A DNA stretch of 64,000 nt from Mycolicibacter sinensis (GCF_001667375.1 NZ_LZIN01000073.1:62001-126000); one strand, 5' to 3'; numbered from the stretch's first letter, positions 41,984-54,719 are shown. The notes: generated by a model not told the origin, from the sequence alone. Translations and numbers: made by a program.

Positions 41984-42970
41984 CTAGCGCACGGTCGGCA
42001 GGTCCGGACTCGACACGTCGTAGGTGTGCCCGGGCTGGGTGAGCAACGCCGCGAGTTTCTGGGCCTTCTCCGCGGTGCGATCGGTGCTGCCCCAGACCAC
42101 TACCCTGCCGTCGGTCAGGGTCAGGGTGATCGAGGCGACCGACGGGGCGGCTACCCGGCTGACCTGCCCGGCGACCTCCGGGGCCAGCGCGGTCATCACC
42201 TGCAGCGCGGCCCGGCTGGCCGGGTCCGTCGGCCCGGGGTTGTCGACGTCGAAGATCGGCAGCATCGCCGTTGGCGCCGCCGTCGCGAAGTCGACCCCGT
42301 CCCGGTCGAACAGGTGCGGACCGTCCGGAAAGTCCTTGTACACCACCGCGACCCGCTCGATCACCGAGATACCCAGCGCCGATGGGTACTGCCGCTGTAC
42401 CCGGGCGCTGGCCACCCGCCGGATGGTGGCGACCCGCTCGGCGACACCGCCGGTGTCGACCTGCAGCAGCGGCGTGCCCAACTGCACCTTGGCGACGTCG
42501 AGCACCTCTTCGCGCGTCACCGCCGCGATCCCGGTCACCTCGATGTCGCGCACCGACATCACCGGCGTGAAGTACAGGACCAGCCCGAGCCCGACGACGA
42601 CAACCACGGTGAGGAAGGTGGCCAGCGCCATCTTCAGGCCCCGCACCGTGCCGCGCGGAACACCTTTGGCCGGCTCGCCGGAACCGGTGCGCAGCCGCCG
42701 CTTGGCTTCCCGGCGGGCCTGTTCGATCGCCTCGGCGCGGGCCTGCGCCGCGCGCCGCTCGGCCCGTTCCCGCCGCGCCCGCCGCCGCGGACCCTCGACT
42801 TCGGCCGGTTCCTCGGATTGCTCACCGGGTGCTTCGGTGACGTCGGGATCTCCGGCGTCTTCGGTGCCTTCGGTCCCTTCGGTGATAGTGATGTCTTCCG
42901 TGTTCTCGCCCGCGCCGACCTCCACCGGGTCATCCGCTGGTACATCCGGGGTTTCAGGTGGCTCGCTCAC
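41984..42970 (-). CDS. ftsQ: Cell division protein FtsQ
   Basis: 328 residues. Long acidic then basic cytoplasmic part (1-110), one membrane helix (about 114-134, [17 protein letters not shown]), then a POTRA domain ([19 protein letters not shown]) and FtsQ domain outside. It recruits FtsL/FtsB-type partners to the septum. Its start overlaps the murC stop by 4 nt. Confidence 0.95.
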   Translation of the reverse strand: MSEPPETPDVPADDPVEVGAGENTEDITITEGTEGTEDAGDPDVTEAPGEQSEEPAEVEGPRRRARRERAERRAAQARAEAIEQARREAKRRLRTGSGEPAKGVPRGTVRGLKMALATFLTVVVVVGLGLVLYFTPVMSVRDIEVTGIAAVTREEVLDVAKVQLGTPLLQVDTGGVAERVATIRRVASARVQRQYPSALGISVIERVAVVYKDFPDGPHLFDRDGVDFATAAPTAMLPIFDVDNPGPTDPASRAALQVMTALAPEVAGQVSRVAAPSVASITLTLTDGRVVVWGSTDRTAEKAQKLAALLTQPGHTYDVSSPDLPTVR

Positions 42971-44451
42971 AGCACGCCCGGGCGGCCGGGAAAGGTCCGG
43001 GCGGCCCGCGCCCGCAGCGCGGTCACGATCTCCGGGCCCAGCAGGGTCACATCGCCGGCGCCCATGGTGACGATCACGTCACCGGGACCGGCAGCCGCGG
43101 CCACCGCTTCGGGCACCGCGGCGAAATCCGGTAGGTAATGCACCGGCACACTCACGTGCTCGGCGACGCTGGCCCCGCTCACGCCGGGCAACGGCTGCTC
43201 GCGCGCACCGTAGACGTCGAGCACGAAAACCTCGTCAGCGCCGTCCAGCGAGTGACCGAACTCGGCGGCGAAAGCCTTTGTCCGCGAGTACAAATGCGGC
43301 TGGAACACCACCAGGCTACGGCCCATCCCGCGTTCGGACAGCAGGGCGCGCACGGCGGTCAGGGTCGCGGCGACCTCGGTGGGATGGTGCGCATAGTCGT
43401 CGAAGACCTGCACCGAATCGCCGTTGCCGGCCGAGCCCACCAGCTCGAACCTGCGCCGTACCCCGTCGAACCCGGCCAGGCCGTCGAGCACCGCATCCAG
43501 CGGCGCGCCGACCTCGATCGCGGCCAGCAGCGCCCCCAACGCGTTGAGGGCCATGTGCCGCCCGGGCACTGCCAGCCGCATCGCCGCGCGGCGCGTCGAT
43601 CCGGCCAGCGCGATCTCGGCGACCGCACCGGTGCCCTGCTGCTCCCAACTCAGCAGGGACCCGGCCAGCTCTGGCCGTCCGGGGCCCTCGGAGCCATAGC
43701 GCAGCACTCGGATGCCCTGTGCCGCAGTGCGATCAGCCAGCTCAGCGGCACCGGGATCGTCCACGCACACCACCACTGCCCCACCCGGCGTGATGCGCTC
43801 CACGAACGAGTCGAACACCTGGGTGTAGGCCTCGGCGCTGCCGAAGAAGTCGAGATGATCGGCTTCGATGTTGGTCACCACCGCGACGTTGGGGGTGTAC
43901 TCCAGCAGCGAGCCGTCGCTCTCGTCGGCCTCGGCGACGAAGAACGGTCCGCTGCCGTGGTGGGCGTTGGTGCCCGCTTCGGCACCGGCAGAACCCAATT
44001 CGCCCCCGACCGCGAACGACGGGTCCAGCCCGCAGTGCTGCAGCGCGACCACCAGCATCGAGGTGGTAGTGGTCTTGCCGTGAGTGCCGGTGATCATCAG
44101 CGTGGTGCGCCCGGCCATCAGCTTGGCCAGCACCGCGGGCCGCAGCACCACCGGGATGCCGCGGCGGCGGGCCTCGACGAGTTCGGGGTTGGTCTTGGGG
44201 ATCGCCGCGTGGGTGGTGACCACCGTGGTGACGCCGCCCGGCAACAGATCCAGGGCCGAGGCGTCGTGGCCGATCCGGACCTGTGCGCCGCGGGCCCGCA
44301 GCGCATGCGTGCCGCGGGACTCCTTGGCATCCGATCCGGACACCATGCCGCCGCGGTCCAGCAGGATGCGGGCGACGCCGGACATGCCCGCTCCCCCGAT
44401 ACCGACCATGTGCACCCGGCTCAGCTCCGGCGGCAGTTGTTCGGCACTCAT
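42967..44451 (-). CDS. murC: UDP-N-acetylmuramate--L-alanine ligase
   Basis: 494 residues. Three-domain Mur ligase: N-terminal Rossmann [23 protein letters not shown] loop [14 protein letters not shown], and C-terminal [15 protein letters not shown]. It adds L-Ala to UDP-MurNAc. Overlaps murG and ftsQ by 4 nt each. Confidence 0.97.
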   Translation of the reverse strand: MSAEQLPPELSRVHMVGIGGAGMSGVARILLDRGGMVSGSDAKESRGTHALRARGAQVRIGHDASALDLLPGGVTTVVTTHAAIPKTNPELVEARRRGIPVVLRPAVLAKLMAGRTTLMITGTHGKTTTTSMLVVALQHCGLDPSFAVGGELGSAGAEAGTNAHHGSGPFFVAEADESDGSLLEYTPNVAVVTNIEADHLDFFGSAEAYTQVFDSFVERITPGGAVVVCVDDPGAAELADRTAAQGIRVLRYGSEGPGRPELAGSLLSWEQQGTGAVAEIALAGSTRRAAMRLAVPGRHMALNALGALLAAIEVGAPLDAVLDGLAGFDGVRRRFELVGSAGNGDSVQVFDDYAHHPTEVAATLTAVRALLSERGMGRSLVVFQPHLYSRTKAFAAEFGHSLDGADEVFVLDVYGAREQPLPGVSGASVAEHVSVPVHYLPDFAAVPEAVAAAAGPGDVIVTMGAGDVTLLGPEIVTALRARAARTFPGRPGVL

Positions 44452-45587
44452 CCCGGCCTCCCCGACCGCGCGGCAACCGCGACCTCCAGCGCGACGGACG
44501 CCACCCGCCGCGCCGCCTCGGGGTGCCCGGCCAGGGCGGCCGCACTCGTCATCGCCGCCAGCCGCGCCTCGTCGACGAGCAGCCCGGCGACCGTTCCGGC
44601 CACGAAATCCGGGGTCAGCGCGGCGTCGTCGACCAGCAGCCCGCCGCCGGCGTCGACCACCGGCAGCGCGTTGAGCCGCTGCTCTCCGTTGCCGATCGGC
44701 AGCGGCACATACACCGCCGGCAACCCGACCGCCGACACCTCGGCGACCGTCATCGCCCCCGACCGGCAGATCGCCAGGTCGGCGGCCGCGTACGCCAGGT
44801 CCATCCGGTCCAGATAGGGCACCGCGACATAGGGCGGATCGCCCGGACCGGGCTCGGGCAGGTCCAGGGTGTTTTTCGGCCCGTGCGCATGCAGCACCGA
44901 AACCCCGGCTGCGGCAAGGTGTTTGGCTGCTGCGGCTACGGCCTGGTTGATCGATCGGGCACCCTGGGAGCCGCCGAACACCAGCAGCACCCGGGCGTCA
45001 TCGGCGAAGCCGAAGTGGGCGCGGGCCGCCGAGCGCAGCGCCGCCCGGTCCAGTGTGGTGATCGCTGCCCGGACCGGCACCCCGACCACCTCCGGGCGCG
45101 CCAGCCCGCAATCGGCGACGGCCGAGAGCACCCGCTGTGCGCTGCGGGCCCCGACCCGGTTGGCCAGTCCGGCGCGCGCGTTGGCTTCGTGGATGACCAC
45201 CGGGACCCGGCCGCGGGCGGCCAGGTACGCCGGCAGCGCCACATAACCGCCGAATCCGATCACCACGTCGGCCTGCACGGCGCGCAGCACCGCCCCGGTC
45301 TCCCGGACCGCCCGCAGCACCCGCAGCGGCAACCGGGCCAGATCGGCGTTGATCTTGCGGGGTAACGGCACCGGGGTGATCAGCTCCAGGTCGTAACCGC
45401 GCGCGGGCACCAGTCTGTTCTCCAGGCCGCGGGTGGTGCCCAAGGCGGTGATCCGGATGCGCGCGTCCAGTGCGCTCAGCGCGTCGGCGACGGCCATCGC
45501 GGGCTCGACGTGGCCGGCGGTACCCCCGCCGGCCAGGACCACCGAGATCGGCGCACCGCGGTCCGGCTTGCTGACCGAGTCGTTCAC
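44448..45587 (-). CDS. murG: Lipid II synthase glycosyltransferase MurG
   Basis: 379 residues from the GTG at 45587 ([20 protein letters not shown]), with GGAAGG 14 nt upstream. GT28 features: [16 protein letters not shown] near the N-terminus, [28 protein letters not shown] and [10 protein letters not shown]. It transfers GlcNAc to lipid I at the inner membrane face. The same frame is open all the way up through ftsW, so the gene can be read as the C-terminal half of a fusion. It may still start separately at the GTG. Confidence 0.95.
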   Translation of the reverse strand: MNDSVSKPDRGAPISVVLAGGGTAGHVEPAMAVADALSALDARIRITALGTTRGLENRLVPARGYDLELITPVPLPRKINADLARLPLRVLRAVRETGAVLRAVQADVVIGFGGYVALPAYLAARGRVPVVIHEANARAGLANRVGARSAQRVLSAVADCGLARPEVVGVPVRAAITTLDRAALRSAARAHFGFADDARVLLVFGGSQGARSINQAVAAAAKHLAAAGVSVLHAHGPKNTLDLPEPGPGDPPYVAVPYLDRMDLAYAAADLAICRSGAMTVAEVSAVGLPAVYVPLPIGNGEQRLNALPVVDAGGGLLVDDAALTPDFVAGTVAGLLVDEARLAAMTSAAALAGHPEAARRVASVALEVAVAARSGRPG

Positions 45588-47072
45588 GCCGCTAATGCTG
45601 ACCTTCCAATGTGCGTGCGCGCCCGCCGGTCGGACGCCTCCATTTTGCCCTGCGCGAACCGCACCCCGACTCGCCGCCCGGTTAGGCGTCTGCTGGGGCC
45701 GCCCGGTGGCGCGCCGGGGCCCGGCCGGTTGCGGCCTCGACCGCAGCCGGTCGCGCAGCGCCTCGATCCGGGTCGGGGTGTAGGGCTCCGGTAGCGGCAG
45801 CCGCAGGATCCGGTTCATCCGGTCGTCGGCGCCGGCGCGCAGCGCGGCAACGGCCTCCGGTTCGTGCCGGGCCGCGTTGGCCATGATGCCGATCATGAAC
45901 AACGTTGTGGCCGTGGATGTTCCACCAGCTGAGATCAGCGGCAACTGGATGCCGGTGACCGGCAGCAGACCGATCACGTAGCCGACGTTGATGAACGACT
46001 GGCCGATCACCCACATCGTGGTGGTGGCGGTCAGCAGCCGCAGGAACGGGTCGGCGGAGCGCCTGGCGATGCGCATGCCGGTGTAGGCGAACAACCCGAA
46101 CAGTGCCAGCAACCCGAACCCGCCGATGAAGCCGAGCTCCTCACCGATAATGGCGAAGATGAAGTCGTTGTGCGCGTTGGGCAGATAGTTCCACTTGGCA
46201 GTGCCCTGGCCCAGCCCGTCACCGAAGATCCCGCCGTTGGCCAGCGCGAACTTCGCCTGCCGGGCCTGGTAGCCGGCGCCTTGCAGGTCGGCGTCGGGGT
46301 CCAGCCAGGACCGCACCCGGTCGGAGCGGTAGCCCTCGGTCACCGCCATGATCGCGGCGGCGGCGACGATGGCGGCCAGTGAGGTGGTGAAGACCCGCAA
46401 CGGCAGGCCGGCGTACCACAGCAGCGCCAGCAGGATGATGCCCAGCGAGACCGTCTGGCCCAGGTCGGGTTGGATGACGATCAGCACCAGGGCGACCCCC
46501 GCCGCCGGCACCAGCGGGACCAGCATCTCGCTCAGCGTCGCGCGCTCCATGCGCCGGGCCGCCAGCAGGTGTGCACCCCAGATGGCGAAGGCGATCTTGG
46601 CCAGCTCCGAGGGCTGCATGGAGAAGCCGGAGATGACGAACCAGCCCCGCGAACCGTTGGACAGGGTGCCGATGCCGGGAATCAGCACCAGCACCAGCAG
46701 CACGATGGTGAAGGCGTAGCCGGCAAAAGCCATGCGGCGCATGAACCGTACCGGCATCCGCAGCGCCACGTAGCAGCCGAACAGCCCGATCACCGTCCAC
46801 AGCACCTGCTTGCCGAAGATTCGCCACGCCGAACCGTCGACACCGTAGGACTCCACTCCCGATGCGGACAGCACCATGATCAATCCGAGCGTGGTCAGCA
46901 GGGCGGCGACCGCGACGATCAGGTGAAACGAGGTCATGGGCCGGCCCAGCCAGGCGCCGAAGCGCGTGCGTGGCTCGGTCTTGACCGGCTTTTCGGCGGT
47001 GGTCTCTGCGGTGGCGTCCGCCCCGTCGGCGGCGGCAGCGCGCGGCCGCCGCCATGCCAGCAGGCCGATCAC
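45588..47072 (-). CDS. ftsW: Peptidoglycan polymerase FtsW (SEDS), stop codon lost
   Basis: About 495 residues up to the murG start. A Lys/Thr-rich N-terminal tail is followed by [17 protein letters not shown] and ten membrane spans. SEDS signatures: [42 protein letters not shown] and [13 protein letters not shown]. It polymerises lipid II at the septum with PbpB. Start is GTG at 47072, overlapping the murD stop (GTGA). The final ~30 residues are shifted relative to relatives and run into MurG without a stop. Confidence 0.93.
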
Positions 47073-48535
47073 ACCGACCCTGCCGCGGATCGCGCGGCGG
47101 CCGCGAACGCGTCGCCCCGGGCGGCGTACCCGGAGAACTGGTCGAACGATGCCCCCGCCGGGGCCAGCAGCACCGTGTCGCCGGGCCGAGCCAGGCTGCG
47201 GGCGACATTCACCACCGCCGTCATCACCCGGGCACTCAGCGACTCATCAGACCCATCAGCTACTTGCACAACACGAGTAACTGGAGACACGGCAGTATCA
47301 CCCATATCAATATCCTCGCCCGTCACAACGTGGACAACGGGGACATCCGGTGCGTGTCGTGATAACGCGTTGGCAACCTCGCCGCGATCGCGGCCGATCA
47401 GCACCGCCCCGGCCAGGTGGCCGGCGATCCTGGCGACGGTCGCGTCGACCGAGGCGCCCTTGAGCAGTCCGCCGGCCACCCAGACCACCCGCGGATAGGC
47501 CAGCACCGACGCCTCGGCCGCGTGCGGGTTGGTGGCCTTGGAGGCGTCGACGTAGCTGATGCCGTCGGCGACGACGACCAGTTCGGCACGATGCCGACCG
47601 ACCTGGAACGCGGCCAGCGCCTCGGCGATCGCCGTCGGCGGCACCTCCACGCTGCGGGCCAATGCGGCCGCGGCCAGCGCATCCAAGATCCCGACCGGTC
47701 CGGGCACCGGTATCGACGCCACCGACGCAAGGACCAGCTCTCCGGCGCCGGCCGGGCCGAAGGCCCTGTCGACCAACATGCCGTCGACGACCCCGAGCTC
47801 GCCGGCTTTCGGCTCACCGAGCCGGAAGCCCGCCTTGACCGCGGCCGGGGCCGAACCCAACAGCGCGGCCGCGCGGGCGTCGTCCATGCCGACCACCGCG
47901 ACCCGGCCGGCGAGCGCGCGGGCCTTGTCGGCGGTGTAGGCGGCCATGCTGCCGTGCCAGTCCAAGTGGTCTTCGGCGATGTTGAGCACCACGCCGGCCT
48001 CCGGGCGCAGCGACGGCGCCCAGTGCAACTGGAAACTGGACAGTTCGACGGCCAGCAGTTCGGCCGGCTCCCCCAGCACATCCAGCACGGGGCTGCCGAT
48101 GTTGCCGCACAACTGGGCGCGCCGGCCCGCCGCGCACAGCATGGCGTGCAGCATCGACGTCGTGGTGGTCTTGCCGTTGGTGCCGGTGACCACCAGCCAG
48201 CGCCGCGGCGGCCCGTAGTGGCCGGCCGCGTCCAGGCGCCACGCCAATTCGACGTCGCCCCAGATGGGTACGCCCGCGCCGGCTGCCGCAGCCAGCACCG
48301 GGGTGCTCGGCGCAAACCCGGGGCTGGTGACCACCAGGGTGTAGTCGGCGACGCGCGCCGCGGCCTGCGCCGGGCTGGCCGTGCTGACCTCGGCGTACCG
48401 GCGCAGCGCGGCCGGGTCGTCGTCGCAGAGCGTGACCTCCAGCCCCAGCGGCGCCAGCGCGCCCAGCACCGCCCGGCCGGTCACCCCGGCGCCGGCGACG
48501 AGCACCCGCGCGCCGGGCTCCAGCTCGGTCAGCAC
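47069..48535 (-). CDS. murD: UDP-MurNAc-L-Ala--D-glutamate ligase
   Basis: 488 residues from a GTG at 48535, one nt after mraY. Motifs: [14 protein letters not shown] (N-terminal Rossmann), [18 protein letters not shown] (ATP loop), [13 protein letters not shown] and the C-terminal [15 protein letters not shown]. It adds D-Glu. A stretch coding about residues 390-432 (47240-47360) has visibly lower G+C than its surroundings. Confidence 0.96.
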   Translation of the reverse strand: MLTELEPGARVLVAGAGVTGRAVLGALAPLGLEVTLCDDDPAALRRYAEVSTASPAQAAARVADYTLVVTSPGFAPSTPVLAAAAGAGVPIWGDVELAWRLDAAGHYGPPRRWLVVTGTNGKTTTTSMLHAMLCAAGRRAQLCGNIGSPVLDVLGEPAELLAVELSSFQLHWAPSLRPEAGVVLNIAEDHLDWHGSMAAYTADKARALAGRVAVVGMDDARAAALLGSAPAAVKAGFRLGEPKAGELGVVDGMLVDRAFGPAGAGELVLASVASIPVPGPVGILDALAAAALARSVEVPPTAIAEALAAFQVGRHRAELVVVADGISYVDASKATNPHAAEASVLAYPRVVWVAGGLLKGASVDATVARIAGHLAGAVLIGRDRGEVANALSRHAPDVPVVHVVTGEDIDMGDTAVSPVTRVVQVADGSDESLSARVMTAVVNVARSLARPGDTVLLAPAGASFDQFSGYAARGDAFAAAARSAAGSV

Positions 48536-48536
48536 C

Positions 48537-49616
48537 TCAACCGCCGACCGCGGTGAACCACTCGCCGTAGAACATGGAGACGCCCAGGCCGCAGGCGATG
48601 GCCGTCAGCAGCCAGAATCGAATGATCACGGTGGTCTCGGCCCAGCCGGCCAACTCGAAGTGGTGATGGAACGGGGCCATCCGGAACACCCGGCGCCCGG
48701 TGCTGCGGAACGCCAGGATCTGCACCACGACCGAGATGATCTCGGCGACGAAGAGCCCGCCGAGCACCACCGCAAGGATCTCGGTGCGGGTGGTGATCGA
48801 CAGGCCGGCGATCACCCCGCCCAGTGCCAGCGACCCGGTGTCGCCCATGAAGATCTTGGCCGGTGCGGCGTTCCACCACAGGAAACCGATGCAGGCGCCC
48901 GCGGTCGCGGCGGCGATCAAGGCCAGGTCCAGCGGATCGCGGACGTTGTAGCAGCCCAGTCCGGGCGCGCTGGCGCAGGCATTGCGGTGCTGCATCACGG
49001 TGATCAGCACGTAGGCGGCGCTGACCATCGCCATCGACCCGGCGGCAAGTCCGTCCAGACCGTCGGTGAAGTTGACCGCGTTGGACCAGGCGCTGACGAT
49101 CACGACGACGAACAGCACGAACACCACCGCAGGCAGGGTGACCGTGGCGATCTCGCGCACATAGGACAGCTGCTGAGAGCCCGGGGTCAGCCCGGCCTCG
49201 TTACGGAACCCCAGCACCAGCAGACCGAACAGCGTCGCCGCGGTCACCTGCCCGACGGCCTTGGCGGTCTTGTTCAGGCCCAGGTTGCGCGCCCGACGGA
49301 TCTTGATCAGGTCGTCGATGAAGCCGACCGCGCCCAGCGCGGTGGCCAGCCCCAGTACCAGCAGACCGGACGCGGTGGGCCCGGTGCCGTAGAAGACCAG
49401 GCCGGCCAGCTGAGCGGTCAGATAGCCCGCCCAGATCCCGGCCACAATCGCCACGCCGCCCATCGACGGGGTGCCGCGTTTGCTGTGATGGCTGGCCGGG
49501 CCGTCTTCGCGGATCTCCTGACCGAACCCCTGCTTGGTGAACAGCCGGATCAGCACCGGGGTCAGCAGGATCGCGACCAGCAGCGCGACGCCGGCGGCAA
49601 CCAGGATCATGATCAT
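48537..49616 (-). CDS. mraY: Phospho-MurNAc-pentapeptide transferase (lipid I synthase)
   Basis: 359 residues with ten membrane spans. Motifs: [17 protein letters not shown], the Asp pair [27 protein letters not shown] and [10 protein letters not shown]. It transfers phospho-MurNAc-pentapeptide to the polyprenyl carrier. Its ATG shares one base with the murF stop (TGATG). Confidence 0.97.
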   Translation of the reverse strand: MIMILVAAGVALLVAILLTPVLIRLFTKQGFGQEIREDGPASHHSKRGTPSMGGVAIVAGIWAGYLTAQLAGLVFYGTGPTASGLLVLGLATALGAVGFIDDLIKIRRARNLGLNKTAKAVGQVTAATLFGLLVLGFRNEAGLTPGSQQLSYVREIATVTLPAVVFVLFVVVIVSAWSNAVNFTDGLDGLAAGSMAMVSAAYVLITVMQHRNACASAPGLGCYNVRDPLDLALIAAATAGACIGFLWWNAAPAKIFMGDTGSLALGGVIAGLSITTRTEILAVVLGGLFVAEIISVVVQILAFRSTGRRVFRMAPFHHHFELAGWAETTVIIRFWLLTAIACGLGVSMFYGEWFTAVGG

Positions 49617-51115
49617 CAGCGGTCTCCCGCGTCGTCGCTGATCAGAGCGTCGGCCAGCGCGGTCAACCCGGCGGAGTTCGAGGCCTTGACCAACACCACA
49701 TCGCCGGGGCGCAGTTCGGCGCGCAACAGGGCGTGGGCGGCGTCGACGTCGGGTACCGCGGTGGCCTCGGCACCCCAGGATCCCTCCATGACCGCGCCGT
49801 GATGCATCGCGCCCATCGATCTCCCTACTCCGACGACAACAAGACGAGACACATCTAAGCGCACCGCGAGCCGTCCGATGCGGTCATGCTCGGATATCGC
49901 GTCCTCGCCCAGCTCAGCCATCTCCCCGAGCACCGCCCAGCTGCGCCGGGGCTGGGCCCCCGGTTTTTCCCCGCGGGCGATCCAGGCCAGCGCCTGCAGC
50001 GCCGCCCGCATGGAGTCGGGGTTGGCGTTGTAAGCGTCGTCGATCACCATCACCCCGTCGGCGCGGGTGCTGACCTGCATCCGGTGCCCCGAGATCGCTC
50101 CGACACCGGCCAGCGCATCCGCCACCTGCTGGGGCGTGGCGCCGCATTCCAGCGCGACCGCGGCAGCGCACAGCGCATTGGAGACCTGGTGGTCCCCGGA
50201 CACCCCGAGCCGTACCTCGGATGCGCCCACGCCGGCGTGCAGGGTGAAGTGGGGGCGGGCCAGCTCGTCGAGCGCCACCGGCCCGGCCCACACATCGGCG
50301 GGGGCTGCGCGGCTGACCCGCACCACCCGTGCCGCGGTCTTGCCGGCCATCGCGGCCACCGCCGAATCGTCGACGTTGAGGATCACCACGCCGGACTTCG
50401 GAACCGCTTGCACCAGTTCGGCTTTGGTCTCGGCGATCGCCTCGCGGGAGCCGAACTCGCCCAGGTGCGCGGTCCCGACGTTGAGCACCACCGCCACCTG
50501 CGGCGGGGCGATGGCGGCCAGCGCCGCGATGTTGCCGCGATGCCGTGCCGAGAGCTCCAGCACCAGGAAGTCGGTGTTCTCATCGGCTCGCAGCACCGTC
50601 CAGGGGTGGCCCAGCTCGTTGTTGAACGACCCCGGCGGCGCCACCACCTCCCCCAGCGGAGCCAGCACGGCGGCCAGCAGGTCCTTGGTGGAGGTCTTGC
50701 CCGACGACCCGGTGACGCCGACGATCCTCAGGCCGCGGGCCACCAGGGTCGCGGCCACCGCGGCGGCCAGCTTCGCCAGCGCGGCCAGTACCGCGGCGCC
50801 GGACCCGGCGGCGTCGTCGTGTTCCAGGGCGCCGGATCGGCTGTCGGAGGCGGCGGGATCGACCACGATGGCCGGCACTCCGACCGGGCGGGCCGCGAGC
50901 ACCGCCACCGCACCGGCTGCCACCGCCGCGGCCGCGTGGTCGTGGCCATCGGCCCGCGCACCGGGCAGCGCCAGGAACAACGAGCCCGCGGTGATCTTCC
51001 GCGAGTCGAACTCCACGCTCCCGGTGACGCTGGTACGTGCGGCCTGCTCCGGTGAGATATCACTGAGCCGGCCGCCGACGATCTCGGCGAGCTCGGCGAT
51101 ACTCAGCGCGATCAT
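49616..51115 (-). CDS. murF: UDP-MurNAc-tripeptide--D-Ala-D-Ala ligase
   Basis: 499 residues. ATP loop [21 protein letters not shown]; substrate region [14 protein letters not shown]-terminal [17 protein letters not shown]. It adds the D-Ala-D-Ala dipeptide. The segment around residue 95-110 ([17 protein letters not shown]) is a Ser/Asp/Gly insert in the N-terminal domain, longer than in many homologues. Overlaps murE by 4 nt. Confidence 0.97.
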   Translation of the reverse strand: MIALSIAELAEIVGGRLSDISPEQAARTSVTGSVEFDSRKITAGSLFLALPGARADGHDHAAAAVAAGAVAVLAARPVGVPAIVVDPAASDSRSGALEHDDAAGSGAAVLAALAKLAAAVAATLVARGLRIVGVTGSSGKTSTKDLLAAVLAPLGEVVAPPGSFNNELGHPWTVLRADENTDFLVLELSARHRGNIAALAAIAPPQVAVVLNVGTAHLGEFGSREAIAETKAELVQAVPKSGVVILNVDDSAVAAMAGKTAARVVRVSRAAPADVWAGPVALDELARPHFTLHAGVGASEVRLGVSGDHQVSNALCAAAVALECGATPQQVADALAGVGAISGHRMQVSTRADGVMVIDDAYNANPDSMRAALQALAWIARGEKPGAQPRRSWAVLGEMAELGEDAISEHDRIGRLAVRLDVSRLVVVGVGRSMGAMHHGAVMEGSWGAEATAVPDVDAAHALLRAELRPGDVVLVKASNSAGLTALADALISDDAGDR

Positions 51116-52665
51116 CGGTGCTGCTCGCGCGCTTCCAGCGCCTGGGCCAGCTCGACGCGGTCATCGAAGGGCTGCGTGACCCCGCCGGCGGTCTGCCCGG
51201 TTTCGTGGCCTTTGCCGGCCACGAGCACCACGTCGCCCGGCCGTGCCCAGCGCACCGCGTGCGCGATCGCGGTCCGGCGGTCCCCGATCTCGACCACCTC
51301 CGCGGTTCCCTCGGCGGCCCCGGCCAGGATGGCCCGCCGGATGTCGGCCGGGTCCTCGCCGCGCGGATTGTCGTCGGTGACCACGACCAGGTCGGCCGCC
51401 TGGGCGGCGGTCCGGCCCATCGGGCCGCGCTTGCCGTGGTCGCGGTCGCCGCCGGCGCCGAACACCACGGCCAGTCGCCCGGTCGTCTCGCGCAGATCGG
51501 AGCGCAGGGTCGCCAGCGCCGCCGCCAGCGCGCCCGGCTTGTGCGCGTAGTCGACCAGCGCCAGGAAGCCCTGGCCACGGTCGACCGGCTCCATCCGGCC
51601 CGGCACCCGCGCGTCACGCAGCCCTGGCGCGGCCTGCCCCGGTGACACCCCGACCGCGTCGAGAACCGCCAGCGCCACAAGACAGTTGGCGATGTTGTAG
51701 TCGCCGGGCAGTCCGATGCCGACCGGATGGCGCACCCCGGCGGGATCGACCGCCGTGAACTGCCTGCCGACCGGTCCCGCGCTGGGCTGCTCGACGCCCC
51801 AGTCCGCCGGGCGCCCGGTCGCGCTGACCGTGACCGGCGCCGTGGCCCGCGCTGCCATCGCTTCACCGGCCTCGTCGTCCACACAAACCACCGACCGGGC
51901 GGCATGCAACGGCGACGCCGGATCGAACAGTCGCGCCTTGGCTTCGAAGTAGTCCGCCATGCTCGAGTGGAAGTCCAGGTGGTCGCGGGACAGGTTTGTG
52001 AAAGCGCCCAGCGCAAAGCGGGTGCCGTCGACCCGGCCCAGCGTCAGCGCGTGGCTGGACACCTCCATCACCACGGTGTCCACCCCGCGCTCGGCCATCA
52101 CCGCCAGCAGCGCCTGCAGGGACGGGGCCTCCGGGGTGGTCAGCACACTGGGCAGGTCGGCACCATCGATGCGGACGCCGACGGTGCCGATCAGCCCGGC
52201 GGTGCGGCCGGCAGCACGCAGTCCGGCCTCGACCAGGTAGGCGGTGGTGGTCTTGCCGGACGTGCCGGTGATCCCGATGACCGTGAGCCGCTCGCAGGGA
52301 TGCCGGTAGACCTCTGCCGCTAGCTCGCCAAGCACGCGGCGGGGATCCGGATGAACGAGCACCGTGATACCGGTTGCACTGTCGGCGATTTCGGCGGCCC
52401 CTGCGCCGTCGGAGAGCACCGCGACCGCGCCGCGAGCAACCGCCTCGGCCACGAACCGCGCACCGTGGGTCGTGGCGCCGGGCAGCGCCGCGAACAGGTC
52501 ACCGGGCTGGACGTCCTGGGCGCGCAGCGTCAGCCCGGTAACGTCCAACTCAGGCACCGCGCCCCCGGTGGCCGCAACCGCTCCGATCCGGGCCGCCAGC
52601 GCTTGCAGCGACGTGCCCGCACCGACGTCAGGGCGCAATGCGGCGCACACCGCCATCACCTCCAT
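51112..52665 (-). CDS. murE: UDP-MurNAc-L-Ala-D-Glu--meso-diaminopimelate ligase
   Basis: 517 residues from the ATG at 52665 (an ATG at 52656 also possible). ATP loop [19 protein letters not shown]; the DAP-specificity motif DDNPRGEDP is present, so the substrate is meso-DAP, as expected for mycobacteria. The upstream open frame lies inside pbpB and is non-coding. It follows pbpB directly; the alkylhydroperoxidase and PE_PGRS genes found here in M. tuberculosis are absent. Confidence 0.97.
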   Translation of the reverse strand: MEVMAVCAALRPDVGAGTSLQALAARIGAVAATGGAVPELDVTGLTLRAQDVQPGDLFAALPGATTHGARFVAEAVARGAVAVLSDGAGAAEIADSATGITVLVHPDPRRVLGELAAEVYRHPCERLTVIGITGTSGKTTTAYLVEAGLRAAGRTAGLIGTVGVRIDGADLPSVLTTPEAPSLQALLAVMAERGVDTVVMEVSSHALTLGRVDGTRFALGAFTNLSRDHLDFHSSMADYFEAKARLFDPASPLHAARSVVCVDDEAGEAMAARATAPVTVSATGRPADWGVEQPSAGPVGRQFTAVDPAGVRHPVGIGLPGDYNIANCLVALAVLDAVGVSPGQAAPGLRDARVPGRMEPVDRGQGFLALVDYAHKPGALAAALATLRSDLRETTGRLAVVFGAGGDRDHGKRGPMGRTAAQAADLVVVTDDNPRGEDPADIRRAILAGAAEGTAEVVEIGDRRTAIAHAVRWARPGDVVLVAGKGHETGQTAGGVTQPFDDRVELAQALEAREQHR

Positions 52666-52727
52666 CCGCTGCGGCCGGTCCGTGAAAGGATCGGACCTGA
52701 GACTACCCAGGCGGGCAGGGACAGCCG

Positions 52728-54719
52728 CTACATCGCCTGCAGAACCAGTGGCGGGCCGGGGTCGGGCGACAGCGGGACGTTGTGGCGCTGCAACAGCCAG
52801 GCGGCGATGTTGTGGAACAGCGGCGCACCAGAGGTGCCCGGCGACCCGTCCGCGGCGCGATGCGGGTTGTCCATCATCAGCCCGATGACGTAGCGCGGGT
52901 TGTCCGCCGGGGCTATCCCGGCGAACGTGATCCAGTAGACGTCGTCGTAGTAGCAGCCGCAGGCGGAGTTGATCTGCTGTGCGGTGCCGGTCTTTCCGGC
53001 GATCTGGTAGCCGTCCACCGCGGCCTGCCATCCGGTGCCCTGCTGGACCCCGGTCGGGTCGCGCTGGGTCACCGCACGCAGCATGTTGCGCACGGTCGCC
53101 GCGGTCTGCTCGCTGACCACCCGCACACCTTCGGGCCGGGGCTCCTCGGTGCGGGTGCCGTCGGGGGCAATGGTCGCCTTGATGATCCGCGGCGGAATCC
53201 GCAGGCCGTCGTTGGCGATGGCCTGGTACATGCCGGCCATCTGCAGCAACGTCATCGAAAGGCCTTGGCCGATCGGCAGGTTGGCGAACGAGCTGCCCGA
53301 CCACTGATCGACCGGCGGAACCAGGCCGGCGCTCTCGCCGGGCAGCGCCACTCCGGTGCGCTGCCCCAGGCCGAACTTCTCCAGCATCTCGAACCAGCGC
53401 TCCGGGCCGACCCGCTGTGCCAGCATCAGGGTGCCGACGTTGGAGGACTTACCGAAGATCCCGGTCGTGGTGTAGGGCGCGACGCCGTGCACCCAGGCGT
53501 CGCCGACGGTGACATCGGCGATGTTGATCGATCCTGGGACCTGCAGCACCTCATCGGGATTGCTCAATCCGTACTCGATGACCGAGGCGGCGGTGATCAG
53601 CTTGTTGACCGAACCGGGCTCGAACGGCGACGACACCGCCGGGTTGCCGAGCTGCCGGTGCTCTTGTCGCCCGATGTCCTGGGATGGGTCGAAGGTGTTG
53701 TCGCCGGCCATCGCCAGCACTTCGCCGCTCTTGGCGTCGAGCACCACCGCGGTCGCGTTGCGCGCGCCGGAGACGTCCTTGGCCTGCTGAACCTGCTGCT
53801 GGACGTAGAACTGGATGTCGTCGTCGAGGGTGAGCTGGATCGTCGACCCGTCGACGGCCCGGTGCCGGTTGCGGTAGCTGCCCGGGATCACCACGCCGTC
53901 GGAGCCGCGGTCGTAGGTGATCGAACCGTCGGTGCCGGCCAGCACCGCGTCCATCGAGTCCTCCAGACCCAACAGGCCGTGGCCGTCCCAGTCGATACCG
54001 CCGATGATGTTGGCCGCCAACGACCCGCCCGGGTACTGCCGCAGGTCTTGACGCTCGCTGCCGACTTCCGGGCACTTGTCGATGATCGCCTCGGCCAGCG
54101 CCGGCTCGACGGCGCGGGCCAGGTAGACGAATGTCTCGTTGCTGCGCAGCTTCTTCAGCAGCGTCGCCGCGTCCGGTTGGTTGCCGAGCCGGCCGGCGAT
54201 CTCCTTGGCGATCTCCTGCAGCCGGCGCTGCGGATCGGGCGCGGCGGGATTCTTCTTCCTGGCTTCTTCGAGTTGCTTGCCGACCTTGATCGGCTGGAAG
54301 GTCAAGGCGCGGGCTTCGATGGTGAATGCCAGTTTGTCGCCGGTGCGGTCGATGATGTCACCGCGCATGGCTTGTTGGACATCGGTCACCTTGAGCTGTC
54401 CGGCGGCCTCGGCGCGCAGCCCGGATGCCTGCGGGACCTGCAGATAGAACAGCTGCGCCGCGGCCAGGGCCAACACCAGGAAGATGACGGCGTTGCCGGT
54501 GCGGTGCCGGAAGACGAATGACGCGCTGCGCGGACCCAGTTCGGTGGCGTGCCGGGTCCGACGGTCGCGGGCCGAATGTCCGTCCGGCTGCGTGGCTTTC
54601 GCCGCTTTACCGGGCTTGGCCTGCTTGCTGGGTTTGGTGACCCGGCCGGCCTTGCGGCGGGCTGTGCTGGAACCGGCGGCGCGGCCCGTCGGCCCGGTCC
54701 CCCGCGCCGGCCGTCTCAT
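52728..54719 (-). CDS. pbpB: Septal transpeptidase PbpB (FtsI, class B PBP)
   Basis: 663 residues. Basic cytoplasmic part (1-75), one membrane anchor (about 77-95), a pedestal domain, then the penicillin-binding domain with SxxK (EPGSVNKL), SxN (GKSSNVGT) and KTGTAQ. It cross-links septal peptidoglycan with FtsW. A Cys pair is seen in SACGCYYDD after KTG. Overlaps the FtsL-like gene by 4 nt. Confidence 0.97.
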   Translation of the reverse strand: MRRPARGTGPTGRAAGSSTARRKAGRVTKPSKQAKPGKAAKATQPDGHSARDRRTRHATELGPRSASFVFRHRTGNAVIFLVLALAAAQLFYLQVPQASGLRAEAAGQLKVTDVQQAMRGDIIDRTGDKLAFTIEARALTFQPIKVGKQLEEARKKNPAAPDPQRRLQEIAKEIAGRLGNQPDAATLLKKLRSNETFVYLARAVEPALAEAIIDKCPEVGSERQDLRQYPGGSLAANIIGGIDWDGHGLLGLEDSMDAVLAGTDGSITYDRGSDGVVIPGSYRNRHRAVDGSTIQLTLDDDIQFYVQQQVQQAKDVSGARNATAVVLDAKSGEVLAMAGDNTFDPSQDIGRQEHRQLGNPAVSSPFEPGSVNKLITAASVIEYGLSNPDEVLQVPGSINIADVTVGDAWVHGVAPYTTTGIFGKSSNVGTLMLAQRVGPERWFEMLEKFGLGQRTGVALPGESAGLVPPVDQWSGSSFANLPIGQGLSMTLLQMAGMYQAIANDGLRIPPRIIKATIAPDGTRTEEPRPEGVRVVSEQTAATVRNMLRAVTQRDPTGVQQGTGWQAAVDGYQIAGKTGTAQQINSACGCYYDDVYWITFAGIAPADNPRYVIGLMMDNPHRAADGSPGTSGAPLFHNIAAWLLQRHNVPLSPDPGPPLVLQAM

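Larger units (their letters stand above)
44448..47072 (-). other. Continuous FtsW-MurG open frame (875 codons)
   Basis: No stop interrupts the frame from the ftsW start at 47072 to the murG stop at 44448, which predicts an 874-residue fusion. The FtsW tail in the next reading frame, from the A4 run (plus-strand TTTT 45643-45646), reads [16 protein letters not shown] then TAG at 45594-45592, closely like the known mycobacterial FtsW end ...VRALEGQRYG. Adding one A to the run would restore a normal ftsW ending 4 nt before murG. So the fusion is either a real -1 indel or a sequencing error. Confidence 0.75.

Noticed and set aside
52666..53304. Long N-terminal extension of MurE
   Set aside because: It lies inside pbpB, out of its frame, and shows no Mur-ligase similarity.
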